A stretch of DNA of 64,000 nt from JAKLFA01 sp964450385 (GTDB lineage: Bacteria > Omnitrophota > Gorgyraeia > Zapsychrales > JANLHA01), in contig CAYVEC010000003.1 of assembly GCA_964450385.1 (NCBI GenBank), positions 43,701-107,700 of the forward strand. Reading direction: 5' to 3'. Position numbers and translations under genes: made by a program. A model generated the notes under the pieces. The model ran no database searches. It had not been told where the DNA came from and saw only the letters and a list, made by a program, of their open reading frames with translations. The first letter of the stretch is position 1. Every line of letters starts with the position of its first letter. Of the stretch, positions 17,052 through 27,204 are shown in pieces.

Positions 17052-20000
17052 ATGCCACGCGTGAAAGTTACAATTGATGGGAATGAGGCAGCGGCTTATG
17101 TCGCTCATAAGGTCTCTGAGGTGATCGCGATCTATCCGATTACGCCGTCTTCGGCCATGGGGGAGTGGGCCGACATGTGGTCGGCCGCCGGCCAGAAAAA
17201 TATCTGGGGCACGGTCCCGCTCGTTCAGGAGATGCAGAGCGAGGGGGGCGCGGCCGGGGCTGTTCACGGCGCGCTTCAGACAGGGGCCCTGACCACGACC
17301 TTTACCGCGTCGCAGGGGCTGCTTCTTATGATCCCGAACATGTATAAGATCGCCGGCGAGTTGACTCCGACGGTGTTCCACGTCTCAGCGCGGTCGCTTG
17401 CCGCTCAGGCCCTCTCGATCTTCGGGGACCATTCGGATGTGATGGCGACCCGCGGGACAGGGTTCGCGATGCTGGCCTCGAATTCGGTCCAGGAGGTCAT
17501 GGATACGGCGCTGATCGCCCATGCCGCGACCCTCAAGACGCGGGTCCCGATGATCCATTTTTTTGACGGGTTCCGCACCTCGCACGAGGTCGCGAAGATC
17601 GAACAGCTCTCGGTCGACGATATCGCGGCGATGATCCCGGATGAGGATGTCTTCGCCCATCGACGACGCGCCCTCTCGCCGGACCATCCCGTGCTTCGCG
17701 GCACCGCGCAGAATCCGGATGTCTATTTTCAGGCCCGCGAGACCGTGAACCCGTATTATGACGCGTGCCCGGCGATTGTTCAGGAGACGATGGATGCCTT
17801 CGCGAAGCTGACCGGACGGGCCTATCACCTTTTTGATTATTCGGGGCCGAAGGACGCGGACCGCGTGATTGTTATTATGGGCTCCGGCGCTGAGACCGTT
17901 GAGGAGACGTTGACGTATTTGGGGAAGGTGGGCGAGAAGGTTGGCGTTCTGAAGGTCCGGCTGTACCGTCCGTTCGCTGGTGAGGCCTTTGTGAAGGCCT
18001 TGCCGAAGTCGGTACGCTCGATCGCGGTCCTTGACCGGACGAAAGAGCCGGGTGCCGGCGGTGAGCCCCTGTATCTCGATGTGATCGCGGCCCTCGCGGA
18101 GTTCGGCGGCCGCCATGGATTCGCGGCGATGCCGGTTGTGATCGGCGGACGCTATGGGCTTTCGTCCAAGGAGTTTACCCCGGCCATGGTCAAGGCCGTT
18201 TATGATGAACTGGCCAAACCGGATCCGAAGCGGCATTTTACCGTCGGGATCACGGACGATGTGACCCACATGAGCCTGGCCTGTGATGAGGGATTCTCCA
18301 TCGAGGATCCGCAGGGGGTGCAGGCGGTCTTCTTCGGGCTCGGGTCTGACGGGACCGTCGGGGCCAATAAGAATTCCATTAAGATCATCGGAACCGAGAC
18401 CGAGCACTACGCGCAGGGGTATTTTGTCTATGACTCGAAGAAGGCCGGATCGGTCACTGTTTCGCATCTTCGGTTCGGTCCGAACCCGATTCGGGCCACC
18501 TATCTGGTCTCGAAGGCCGGCTTTGTCGGGTGCCATCAGTTCAGCTTTTTAGAGAAGTATGACGTCGTCGGAAAACTTAAAACCGGCGGCGTCTTTTTGC
18601 TCAACAGCTCCTACGGCCCTGCGGAGGTCTGGGACCAGATCCCGCGCGATGTCCAGGCCCAGCTTATCGAGCGGAAGGCCAAGCTCTATGTGATCGACGC
18701 CTATACGGTCGCGCGCGAGACCGGGATGGGGGCGCGGATCAACACGATCATGCAGACATGTTTCTTCGCCATCTCCGGTGTCCTGCCGAAAGACGAGGCG
18801 ATCGCCGCGATCAAAAAGGCGATCAAAAAGACGTACGGGGTCAAGGGCGAGCAGGTTGTGCAGAAGAATTTCAATGCCGTGGATCAGTCCCTGGCCCATC
18901 TCCATGAGGTCAAACTTCCGTCAGCCGCGTCGAGTAAGGTTCAACGACCGCCGGTTGTTTCCGACCGCGCCCCGGATTTTGTCAAGAAGGTCACGGCCCG
19001 GATCATGGCCGGTGAGGGCGACGCCCTGCCGGTCTCGGCGATGCCGGACGACGGGACGTATCCGTTGGGCACGACGAAATGGGAGAAACGGAACATCGCC
19101 CTTGATATTCCGGTCTGGGATCCGGCAACCTGTATTCAGTGCGGTAAGTGTATCGCGGTCTGTCCGCACGCGACCATTCGGATGAAGGCCTATGATTCTG
19201 CCTTGTTGAAGGACGCCCCCAAGACGTTCAAATCGACAAACGCGAAAAATAAAGAGTGGGAAGGGATGCAGTTCACGATCCAGGTGGCGCCTGAGGATTG
19301 CACGGGCTGCGGCCTGTGTGTTGAGACCTGTCCGGCCAAGAACAAACAGGACACGACAAAGAAGGCGATTAATATGGCCCCGCAGATTCCCTTGCGCGCC
19401 TCCGAAGGCGAGAATTGGGAATTTTTCACCGGGCTCCCTGAGGTCGACCGGGCCAAGGTCCGTCGGGATACGACGCGGACCGTCCAGGCCCTTCAGCCGC
19501 TTTTTGAATTCTCCGGCTGCTGCGCCGGCTGCGGCGAGACCCCGTATATCAAATTGTTAACCCAGCTGTTCGGAGACCGGATGGTCGTGGCCAACGCGAC
19601 CGGGTGTTCCTCGATCTACGGCGGCAACCTGCCGACGACGCCGTACACGGTGAATCCCGAGGGCAGAGGTCCGGCCTGGTCGAACTCGCTATTCGAGGAC
19701 AACGCCGAGTTCGGTCTGGGCTTCCGGCTCACGATCGATAAACAGGCGGAATTTGCGGTGGAACTCTTAAAGGATCTGTCCTCAGAGATTGGCGACTCCC
19801 TGGTGAAAGAGATCCTGGCCGCGGATCAGTCGGCCGAGGAGGGGATCGCAGCCCAACGCGTCCGGGTCGAGGCCCTCAAGAAAAAATTGGCTGGCATGCG
19901 ATCATCAAAGGCGGCGCATCTGAGAACCGTCGCGGACATGCTTGTCAAAAAGAGCGTCTGGATCTTCGGCGGGGACGGGTGGGCGTATGATATAGGCTAC

Positions 20001-20609
20001 GGCGGACTGGACCATGTCCTTGCCTCGGGCAAGAATGTCAATGTCCTGGTCATGGACACTGAGGTGTATTCGAATACCGGCGGTCAGGCTTCGAAAGCGA
20101 CCCCGCGGGCCGCGGTGGCCAAGTTTGCCGCCGGCGGAAAGCCGGGCGCGAAGAAAGACCTCGCGATGATGGCCATGACCTACGGCTCGGTCTATGTCGC
20201 GACTGTTGCCTTGGGCGCGAACGACAATCAGACGGCTAAGGCCTTTTTGGAGGCCGAGGCGTATAACGGCCCGTCGCTCATTATCGCGTATTCGCATTGC
20301 ATCGCGCACGGGATCGACATGCTCCGCGGGCTTGAGACACAGAAATTAGCGGTCCAGTGCGGGCATTGGCCGTTGGTGCGTTTTAATCCGGACCTTCTGG
20401 CCGGCGGCAAGAACCCTCTGTCGCTCGATTCCGTGGCGCCGAAGAATTCTTTCGAGGAGTACGCGGCGCTTCAGAATCGTTTCATGATGCTGACAAAGAT
20501 GAAACCGGAACGCGCCAAAGAGCTCTTCGCTGCTGCGCAGCATGACGTTGAGATGCGATGGCGCACGTACGAATCACTGCAGAAACAGTATGAGACGATG
20601 TTGGCGTAA
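17052..20609 (+). CDS. nifJ: pyruvate:ferredoxin (flavodoxin) oxidoreductase, single-chain
   Basis: 1185 aa, the normal length for the fused homodimeric enzyme. It starts with the pyrimidine-binding domain (AYVAHKVSEVIAIYPITPSS), followed by domain II (~260-410), the CoA and gamma-type domain (~410-640), a two-cluster ferredoxin domain (CIQCGKCIAVCP and CTGCGLCVETCP, ~690-770), and the TPP domain with the third cluster (SGCCAGCGETPY) and the TPP/Mg motif GDGWAYDIGYGG. It converts pyruvate and CoA to acetyl-CoA and CO2 while reducing ferredoxin. AAGGAAG precedes the ATG. The acyl-CoA synthetase at the window start can use the product for ATP. Confidence 0.96.
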   Translation: MPRVKVTIDGNEAAAYVAHKVSEVIAIYPITPSSAMGEWADMWSAAGQKNIWGTVPLVQEMQSEGGAAGAVHGALQTGALTTTFTASQGLLLMIPNMYKIAGELTPTVFHVSARSLAAQALSIFGDHSDVMATRGTGFAMLASNSVQEVMDTALIAHAATLKTRVPMIHFFDGFRTSHEVAKIEQLSVDDIAAMIPDEDVFAHRRRALSPDHPVLRGTAQNPDVYFQARETVNPYYDACPAIVQETMDAFAKLTGRAYHLFDYSGPKDADRVIVIMGSGAETVEETLTYLGKVGEKVGVLKVRLYRPFAGEAFVKALPKSVRSIAVLDRTKEPGAGGEPLYLDVIAALAEFGGRHGFAAMPVVIGGRYGLSSKEFTPAMVKAVYDELAKPDPKRHFTVGITDDVTHMSLACDEGFSIEDPQGVQAVFFGLGSDGTVGANKNSIKIIGTETEHYAQGYFVYDSKKAGSVTVSHLRFGPNPIRATYLVSKAGFVGCHQFSFLEKYDVVGKLKTGGVFLLNSSYGPAEVWDQIPRDVQAQLIERKAKLYVIDAYTVARETGMGARINTIMQTCFFAISGVLPKDEAIAAIKKAIKKTYGVKGEQVVQKNFNAVDQSLAHLHEVKLPSAASSKVQRPPVVSDRAPDFVKKVTARIMAGEGDALPVSAMPDDGTYPLGTTKWEKRNIALDIPVWDPATCIQCGKCIAVCPHATIRMKAYDSALLKDAPKTFKSTNAKNKEWEGMQFTIQVAPEDCTGCGLCVETCPAKNKQDTTKKAINMAPQIPLRASEGENWEFFTGLPEVDRAKVRRDTTRTVQALQPLFEFSGCCAGCGETPYIKLLTQLFGDRMVVANATGCSSIYGGNLPTTPYTVNPEGRGPAWSNSLFEDNAEFGLGFRLTIDKQAEFAVELLKDLSSEIGDSLVKEILAADQSAEEGIAAQRVRVEALKKKLAGMRSSKAAHLRTVADMLVKKSVWIFGGDGWAYDIGYGGLDHVLASGKNVNVLVMDTEVYSNTGGQASKATPRAAVAKFAAGGKPGAKKDLAMMAMTYGSVYVATVALGANDNQTAKAFLEAEAYNGPSLIIAYSHCIAHGIDMLRGLETQKLAVQCGHWPLVRFNPDLLAGGKNPLSLDSVAPKNSFEEYAALQNRFMMLTKMKPERAKELFAAAQHDVEMRWRTYESLQKQYETMLA

Positions 20610-20650
20610 GGGTCACTGCGACAAGAATCATTTAATTGAGAGGAAGGGAT

Positions 20651-21643
20651 ATGAATTTAGAAACAACCTACATGGGGCTTAAACTCAAAAATCCACTCGT
20701 CTTGTCGTCGTCGCCGCTTACGCGCGATGTCGGGATGATCCGGCGGCTTGAAGATGCTGGGATCGCCGCGGTCGTGTGCCATTCGATCTTTGAGGAACAG
20801 CTTGCCCATGAGGCCCTTGAGCTTGATCGCCGGCTGCGTCAGGGGACCGAGAGCTATGCCGAGGCCCTGAGCTATTTTCCGGAGCCCGAGGATTTTAAAT
20901 TGGGGCCTGAGGCCTATCTTGATCTCATCCGCCTGGCGAAGAAGGCCGTCAAGATCCCGATCATCGCGAGCCTGAACGGGCACACCGAAGGCGGCTGGAC
21001 CTCGTACGCGCGTCAGGTCGAGCAGGCGGGCGCGGATGCGATTGAGTTGAACGTCTACTTTTTAGCAACCCACCCCGACACTTCCGCGGAGGACGTTGAA
21101 AAGAACTATGAGGCGATCGTGCGGGCGGTTCGCTCGAGCGTCAAGATCCCGGTCTCGGTCAAATTGAGCCCGTATTTCAGTGCCCTGACCCATTTTGCCA
21201 AACGTCTCGACGCGGCTGGCGCCGACGCGATGGTCTTGTTCAATCGGTTCTATCAGCCGGACATCGATCTTGATACGATGGAGGTTGTGCCGAATATCCT
21301 GCTCAGCAATTCCTATGATCTTCGTCTGCCGTTGAGGTGGATCGCGATCCTCCATGGCCGGATTAAGGCGAGCCTGGCGGCGACGAGCGGGATTCATCAT
21401 GGTGAGGATGTGGTGAAGATGATCCTGGCCGGCGCGGATGTGGTGATGCTCTGCGCGGCTCTCCTTGAGCGCGGGGTTGATCATGTCTCGACGATCCTCC
21501 GCGGGATGGAGGACTGGATGGCCGATCACGGGTACGATTCGGTGAGCGCGATGAAAGGCGTCATGAGCCAGCAGTCCTGCGCCCATCCCGAGGCCTTTGA
21601 GCGCGCCAATTATATGAAGGTCTTAAACAGCGGATCGTTCTAA
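20651..21643 (+). CDS. dihydroorotate dehydrogenase-like flavoprotein
   Basis: 330 aa TIM-barrel protein of the DHOD family. It begins MNLETTYMGLKLKNPLVLSSSPLT, continues with IPIIASLNGHTEGGWTSYA and ADAIELNVYF, and has the FMN-phosphate-binding region near SGIHHGEDVVKMILAGADVVMLC. Proteins of this subgroup often lie beside PFOR genes, as here (41 bases after nifJ), and may not act in pyrimidine synthesis. A true PyrD is less likely because an insert (residues ~45-75) replaces the usual loop. GAGAGGAAGGG precedes the chosen ATG. Confidence 0.8.
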   Translation: MNLETTYMGLKLKNPLVLSSSPLTRDVGMIRRLEDAGIAAVVCHSIFEEQLAHEALELDRRLRQGTESYAEALSYFPEPEDFKLGPEAYLDLIRLAKKAVKIPIIASLNGHTEGGWTSYARQVEQAGADAIELNVYFLATHPDTSAEDVEKNYEAIVRAVRSSVKIPVSVKLSPYFSALTHFAKRLDAAGADAMVLFNRFYQPDIDLDTMEVVPNILLSNSYDLRLPLRWIAILHGRIKASLAATSGIHHGEDVVKMILAGADVVMLCAALLERGVDHVSTILRGMEDWMADHGYDSVSAMKGVMSQQSCAHPEAFERANYMKVLNSGSF

Positions 21644-21691
21644 CGATTCCGGGAGCCTCTCCCTGAGGGTCCTGGCCGCGTCGTGTGACCT

Positions 21692-23938
21692 ATGACGGAC
21701 TTCCCTAGCCATTCTGATGCGCCGGATCTCTTTGATGAAAGGCCGCGCGTCAGATCCTTTGTGCTCGCCCTCCTTTTAGGCTGTGTCTCCATCGTGACAC
21801 AGACGATTCTCCTTCGTGAATTGACCTCTGTTTTTTATGGGAACGAACTCGGCTATGCGGTTGTTCTGGGCCTCTGGCTTGTGTGGGTCGGGCTGGGGAG
21901 TCTGCTTGTGGCCTGGGTCCAAGGCGGCAGGGTGGGGATTCCTGGATCTGTATCGGCTCTGACCGCCGCGTGGGGCCTGGCCCTTCCGATCGCGGTCACG
22001 GGTGTGTCTTTTGTGAAACCTGTTTGTGATGTCCCGCCGGGCGCGGCCCTTGATCTGGCCCGGTTTGTTCTGGCCGCGTGTATCCTTATTGGCCCTCCAG
22101 CGTTTTTGGCTGGGGGGCTTTTCAGTGCCCTTGTCGCGCGGTCAGGAGGGGGCCTGGAACGGGTCTATATTGTGGAGGCCATCGGGGCTGCGGTCGGGGG
22201 ATTGCTTTTTAGTTTTTTATTAGTCGGCGCGGTCTCGTCGCTCGCGGCGGCATGGATCATGGGCGCGACTCTCCTGGGGTTTGCCGCGTGGTTGGCTCCG
22301 TCACGAACGAATCGGGCGGTATTGGCCGCGCTCGCCTGTGGTGTGGGACTCTCTGCTGTTGTTTTGGTGACGGGAGGGGCGGAGCGCCGGATGATCCAGC
22401 GTGAGATGCCGTTCGGCCGGGTGGCGACCGTCGCGAATTCCGCATATGGTCGTCTTGTGACGGTTGAGCAGGACGGTCAGGAGAGTCTTTATGAGAACGG
22501 GATTCTGGCCGCGACCCGGCCCGATCGTTTGAGCGTAGAGGAGGCGATCCATTACGCGATGCTCGTCCATCCTTCGCCGAAACGGGTTCTGCTCGTGGGT
22601 CAGGGCTTCGCCGGAGAGATCGAGGAAATACTAAAGCACGGTCCGGAGCGTGTTGATTATGTGACCCTGGACCCGTTGATCCTTAGGGTCTGGGGCCGGC
22701 CGAGCGACGATCTGGACCCGCGTGTGCGGATCCACGCCACGGACGGCCGCCTTTTTGTGAAGAGGAGCGCTGACGTTTATGATGTGATCATTCTGAATGT
22801 TGGGGACCCGCATACCGCCGGGACGAATCGATATTATACCCGAGAATTCTTTCATGAGTCCGAGCGCATCCTGGCGCCCGGCGGGCGCGTGGCCTTTTCG
22901 GCTGCCTCATCCGTGAATTATCTGAGCCCCGTTAATCAGGCGGTGCTGCGTTCTCTTTATACAACTGCCGCGTCGGTCTTGCCGTCGATCCAGTCGATTC
23001 CCGGGGACCGGCATCTTTTTTTGGCGGCTCGAAAGGGGGAGGGCGAACCTATTGAGGCCGCGGTCTTGAGCCAGCGGCTCAAAGAACGGGCGCTGGCGAC
23101 TCAGTTTGTGACCGTCTATACCCTGCCGGATCGGCTTGAGCCGGGCCGGGTGTCGGCCGCGGAGCGCGAGGTTCATGTACAGGGTCTGGTGAATGAGGAC
23201 GGCCGTCCGATCGCGTATTTCTTGAACATGACGCTCTGGAGCAGTCATGCGGACAGGGCACTGGCCGCAGTGCTGGCCTCCGCGGTCCGGATCCCGGGGC
23301 GCTGGGTCGCGCTCGTGGGTGTCTTGGCGGCGGCCGTGTTTTTTATCAGGGCACGGCGATGGGGCAGGGCCCGGCTCCTTTCAGCTGCGGTCGCTGCCGG
23401 CGGATTTTCTGAGATCGTTTTTGAGATCGTTGTCATCCTGGCGTTTCAGTCCTTGTATGGGGTTGTGTACCAGCGGATCAGCCTCATCGTGGCGTCATTC
23501 ATGGCCGGGCTTGTGATCGGGGCGGTCTTATGCCGAACGATGTTGCGGTCTGATGATTTCAAGGCGAAAGAACAGAGCTTGTTACGGGTCCAGCTCGGAA
23601 TGGCCCTGTATCCGCTCGCCCTGCCGGTGATCTTTGCGGTGTTTCGCGATCGGCTCTCCGGGAGCGCCATGGACCCTGCGTGTTCTCTTATTTTTGCCTG
23701 TCTGCCGATTATGGCGGGGTTTTTGGGTGGATATCAGTTTATTTTAGTATCAGAACGGTGTAGAGATGTGAAGGTGCCCGGTCAAGCCGGGGCCCTGTAT
23801 GCGGCAGATCTCTTCGGCGCCGCCCTTGGCGCTGTGGTGATCAGCTGTTTTGTTATTCCTTTATATGGCGTTGTGCCTGCCTGCCTGATGTGCGCCGAGA
23901 TCAACGGGGCCTTTTTCTTTGCCCTTAAAAAATGGTAA
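21692..23938 (+). CDS. membrane protein with central spermidine-synthase-like domain
   Basis: 748 aa. About six N-terminal membrane segments (~24-240), a soluble SpeE-like Rossmann domain (~265-500), then about five C-terminal segments (~550-745). The Rossmann loop is LLVGQGFAGEIEEIL. Positions that bind the amine in true spermidine synthases are altered: the acidic pair VELD is VTLD, and the catalytic-Asp motif reads LNVGDPHTAGTNRYYTREFF with Asn at the usual Asp. Polyamine synthesis is therefore doubtful. Such fusions are common in uncultured bacteria but lack a known function. The start ATG is at 21692, 48 bases after the DHOD-like gene. Confidence 0.78.
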   Translation: MTDFPSHSDAPDLFDERPRVRSFVLALLLGCVSIVTQTILLRELTSVFYGNELGYAVVLGLWLVWVGLGSLLVAWVQGGRVGIPGSVSALTAAWGLALPIAVTGVSFVKPVCDVPPGAALDLARFVLAACILIGPPAFLAGGLFSALVARSGGGLERVYIVEAIGAAVGGLLFSFLLVGAVSSLAAAWIMGATLLGFAAWLAPSRTNRAVLAALACGVGLSAVVLVTGGAERRMIQREMPFGRVATVANSAYGRLVTVEQDGQESLYENGILAATRPDRLSVEEAIHYAMLVHPSPKRVLLVGQGFAGEIEEILKHGPERVDYVTLDPLILRVWGRPSDDLDPRVRIHATDGRLFVKRSADVYDVIILNVGDPHTAGTNRYYTREFFHESERILAPGGRVAFSAASSVNYLSPVNQAVLRSLYTTAASVLPSIQSIPGDRHLFLAARKGEGEPIEAAVLSQRLKERALATQFVTVYTLPDRLEPGRVSAAEREVHVQGLVNEDGRPIAYFLNMTLWSSHADRALAAVLASAVRIPGRWVALVGVLAAAVFFIRARRWGRARLLSAAVAAGGFSEIVFEIVVILAFQSLYGVVYQRISLIVASFMAGLVIGAVLCRTMLRSDDFKAKEQSLLRVQLGMALYPLALPVIFAVFRDRLSGSAMDPACSLIFACLPIMAGFLGGYQFILVSERCRDVKVPGQAGALYAADLFGAALGAVVISCFVIPLYGVVPACLMCAEINGAFFFALKKW

Positions 23939-24015
23939 AATTTTAATATTTTTAATTATTTTTTTATGATTTTTCGGCCTTCCTTTGTTTTATAAAATAA
24001 AAAATGGCATACTTA

Positions 24016-24044
24016 TTGTGTTATAAAGGACTCTTTTCTATATA
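24016..24044 (+). promoter_or_regulatory. candidate promoter of the large secreted protein
   Basis: TTGTGT (24016-24021), a 17-base spacer and TATATA (24039-24044), in a strikingly AT-rich stretch (23936-24050). GGGAGGG follows at 24051-24057, before the ATG at 24062. Confidence 0.45.
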
Positions 24045-24061
24045 AAGATTGGGAGGGTTCG

Positions 24062-27000
24062 ATGAGCACGCTTCATTTTAAGCAGACTCGCTTGTGTCGT
24101 ATTCTTTCGGGTTTTCTTATCGGGATTTTCAGCGTTAGCATGGTCCTGCCCCTGGACATTGCCTCAGCGCAGGTGATCCAGCTCCCGATGCCGGGCACCA
24201 TTATTTCAACAAGCGCAGAATTCTTACCGGCCTATCTTTTAGGGATCCGGGTGAATCCCCAGAACCCGTTTGAATTGAATTTTATCGTGGATAACGGAGA
24301 TTCGCGGTTGACGGGCGAGGCGCTTAAAAGCGAGTCCGAGAAACTGATCCGGTATTTTATGGCCGCGCTCACCGTGCCTGAGGAAGAGATCTGGGTCAAC
24401 TTGTCCCCGTATGAAGAGGAACGGATCGTGGCCGACGGTCTCGGCGCGACATCGATGGGACGGGACCTCTTGATGCAGGATTATCTTCTGAAGCAGTTGA
24501 CCGCGTCGCTGATCTATCCGGAACATGATCTGGGGAAAAAGTTTTGGAAGCGGGTCCATCAGAAGGCCAAGGCCGCCGGGGTGTCGCATATCCCGGCCGA
24601 GACGTTTAACAAGGTCTGGATCGTGCCGGATGTGGCCGAGGTGTTTCAGGACGGGGCCACGGCCATGGTCGGTCAAAGCCGGTTAAAGGTGATGATGGAG
24701 GAGGATTATTTGGCGCTCAGCCATAGTTATCAGGATCAGGGCAAGGGGACAACGCCGGCCCAGGAGGAGATGACGCGGCTCGGGGCGGATTTTATCCGCG
24801 AGATGATCATCCCCGAGATCGAGAAAGAGGTGAATACCGGCGAGAATTTCGCCCAGCTCCGCCAGATGTACGGGGCCATGATCCTCGCGACGTGGTTTAA
24901 GCAGGCGCTCAAAGACAGCCTCCTTGGCCAGGTCTACGCGAACAAGAACAAGACGCTCGGGATTGCGATCGACCGTCCTGAGGTGAAAGAGGCGATCTAC
25001 GCCCAGTATCTTGAGGCCTTTAGGCGGGGCGCGTTCAATTATGTGCGTGAAGACACGGATGACGAGACGGGGAAGACGATACCGCGAAAATATTTTTCAG
25101 GCGGGTTCAGATTCGGAGAGGAAGGAAAACCTTTTAAACCTACGGTTATTGATGTTCGAACGGTTTCTGGCACGCAGGGTCCAACTGCGCCTGCGCGTGC
25201 AGTAGCGCAAAGAATAGAAAAGAATCCTGGGGAAGAGATTGTCAATGTTGCGGTTCGTACTCAGCCGGCTTCCGGGGATCAGCGATTGCCTGCCCCGGAC
25301 CCGGCGATGCTGGCGGCTGTTGAGACGGTGCCGACCGGGATCCGTGTTGTTTTAACGATGGATGGTGAGGAGGAAGTGATCGAGGCTAAAAATGCGCGGG
25401 ATTTGGTGAATCAGCTAGAGGTCGTTGGGATCCCTGCACGGATTTCAAGGAGGGACTATATTCAGATTGGGTATGGCGACGACGTCCGAAAGATGGCCAC
25501 GTGGAATGACAAGGACCAGCTTGAATCCGCTCTTGAAAATCATTTTATTTTGAGGAAAGGGACAGTTTATGCAATGGGAACTGCCGAGACGGTTACTTTG
25601 GAAGGGATGCCAAATAATCTTAGGATTCCGAAGGCGCTTGAGGTGGTTATTAATGATTCGACACCAATTTCGCTTAAGGGGCAAGTTGCCTCGGTTCGAC
25701 CGGACACCTGGCAGGTGACATATCATCTGACATCAGCTCAGGCAGGCCCGCTTGGATCGGTCACGTTTAATCTTATAGGGGGCAGGGTCGATCCGACAAG
25801 CATGCGGACTCGGGTCAGTGATCCTCATTACTCTGAAGTTGTGAGCGATGTCGCAACATATTTGGGTGATAAGAAATTTAATGGGTCTTATTGGCTCTTG
25901 TCGATGACCAGATCCTCCAGTTCCTCCAGCTCCAGAGACTCCGCGATGCTGGCGAGCCCGAGCGATGTCTCAGCGGTCACATTGAGCGGTCCAGCGCAAT
26001 GGGATGCCAGAGGATTTGGTAATGAGGATGTTGTGAGGTATTCTGTTCGTTATTCATCTGTAAGTGGACGAGAGGCGTCTGCCAATATTATGTTGAGGCG
26101 TAAGGGCCAAGGGCTCCAGATCCAAACAGCCATCCATTTGGACAATTACGGAGAGGTGTTTACGGTGCTCGGAGATCATCTTCGTTTGGATGGGGAGTCT
26201 GAAGAATTTAAGTGTGATCTCGCCCGGTTTGCCTTGGTCTCAGAGGCGTTAAATTTTGTGAAAAGACAAATTGATGATGTCTCTCGCAATACGGGCTTGT
26301 CGACGGATAGACGTCAAGATCTTTTGAGGACGTTTATTGTGCAAGAAGATGCCTGGATTATCGAGCGGACTCGACTTGAGTTAAAGCTACAGGGTCAGAC
26401 TCCCTCGTCTACCGGAGCAATGATAGTTGGTAGCGATTTAGGGAGCCCCCAAGACTCCGCGATGCTCGCCGCGCCAGTGTTTACCCAAGAGCAGATTGCA
26501 ACCAGCAGCATGACGAACGGTGTTTTCTCCATTGCGGGTCGCCAATTCCGGCTCCTTGCTGTGGAGAGGGCCTCAGCGGAGGTGGCGTTTCAATTGAGGC
26601 CTCTTGATGAGGCAGGGACGATGGGTGATTCGATCGGAGAGGTGGTTTCGCGTGTCTCTGTTTCACCAAGATTAGACGGGTCGATTTTTGTTGACCAGGT
26701 TTATGCGTCACGGATGGTTGCCATGCAGTGTAATATTGATGCGCTTGCAGAGAGCATGAGGGTTAGGCGTCAAACCCTTCAAAACGAAACGGACCCTGCT
26801 GAACTATTAGCGCATCAGGCTGCCTTACGGAAGGCGGCTGCCGATAGGGGTTTTTGGATCTATCATCAAAATCAGATTGCCGGACGCGCGCTCAGACCCG
26901 ATGTGGCATTGCGGGTGTTTGAACGGAACACGGTTGCGCTAGCGGCCTCTCCGGCGGATCGTGAGCCTGTCGGTGGTATCGATTTCAACGCGGACTTCTT

Positions 27001-27175
27001 GAATCTGAAGGTCCGGCGGAATGATAAGGGCGAGCCCCTGCCGATTGTTGAGCAGCCCTCGGAGATGATGAACATTGAGGGCCTGACGCCGGTGATCATC
27101 CAGATCACGCCGATCCCGGTGAGCCAGTTGCCGATGCTCCTCGGCATGGCAGAGGACTCAGGAGGGTCGGGGTAA
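24062..27175 (+). CDS. Omnitrophota-type large secreted protein with repeated D-x-AMLA junctions
   Basis: 1037 aa, function unknown. An N-terminal signal segment (ILSGFLIGIFSVSMVLPL ... ASA, ~12-37) is followed by a conserved domain (~40-350; STSAEFLPAYLLG, LIRYFMAALTVPEEEIWVNLSPYEEERI, MGRDLLMQDYLLKQLTASLIYPE, VDTFNKVWIVPD-like ETFNKVWIVPD). Three junction motifs follow: DPAMLA (Asp413), DSAMLA (Asp626, after an all-Ser stretch) and DSAMLA (Asp798). They separate regions of ~210, ~170 and ~230 residues. The C-terminus has GGIDFNADFLNL, TPVIIQITP and LPMLLGM. I recall this N-domain, junction motif and C-tail as recurring in Omnitrophota proteins. The middle region is more AT-rich than the 5' part, consistent with module exchange. 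Confidence 0.75.
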   Translation: MSTLHFKQTRLCRILSGFLIGIFSVSMVLPLDIASAQVIQLPMPGTIISTSAEFLPAYLLGIRVNPQNPFELNFIVDNGDSRLTGEALKSESEKLIRYFMAALTVPEEEIWVNLSPYEEERIVADGLGATSMGRDLLMQDYLLKQLTASLIYPEHDLGKKFWKRVHQKAKAAGVSHIPAETFNKVWIVPDVAEVFQDGATAMVGQSRLKVMMEEDYLALSHSYQDQGKGTTPAQEEMTRLGADFIREMIIPEIEKEVNTGENFAQLRQMYGAMILATWFKQALKDSLLGQVYANKNKTLGIAIDRPEVKEAIYAQYLEAFRRGAFNYVREDTDDETGKTIPRKYFSGGFRFGEEGKPFKPTVIDVRTVSGTQGPTAPARAVAQRIEKNPGEEIVNVAVRTQPASGDQRLPAPDPAMLAAVETVPTGIRVVLTMDGEEEVIEAKNARDLVNQLEVVGIPARISRRDYIQIGYGDDVRKMATWNDKDQLESALENHFILRKGTVYAMGTAETVTLEGMPNNLRIPKALEVVINDSTPISLKGQVASVRPDTWQVTYHLTSAQAGPLGSVTFNLIGGRVDPTSMRTRVSDPHYSEVVSDVATYLGDKKFNGSYWLLSMTRSSSSSSSRDSAMLASPSDVSAVTLSGPAQWDARGFGNEDVVRYSVRYSSVSGREASANIMLRRKGQGLQIQTAIHLDNYGEVFTVLGDHLRLDGESEEFKCDLARFALVSEALNFVKRQIDDVSRNTGLSTDRRQDLLRTFIVQEDAWIIERTRLELKLQGQTPSSTGAMIVGSDLGSPQDSAMLAAPVFTQEQIATSSMTNGVFSIAGRQFRLLAVERASAEVAFQLRPLDEAGTMGDSIGEVVSRVSVSPRLDGSIFVDQVYASRMVAMQCNIDALAESMRVRRQTLQNETDPAELLAHQAALRKAAADRGFWIYHQNQIAGRALRPDVALRVFERNTVALAASPADREPVGGIDFNADFLNLKVRRNDKGEPLPIVEQPSEMMNIEGLTPVIIQITPIPVSQLPMLLGMAEDSGGSG

Positions 27176-27204
27176 AGAACCGAAGGATATTGTGGTGTTC
27201 GGCG

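Noticed and set aside
25298..26470. Repeated GACTCCGCGATGCT DNA seen as a mobile repeat
   Set aside because: It is in frame at each copy and encodes the conserved D-S-A-M-L-A motif, so it is best explained by the protein.
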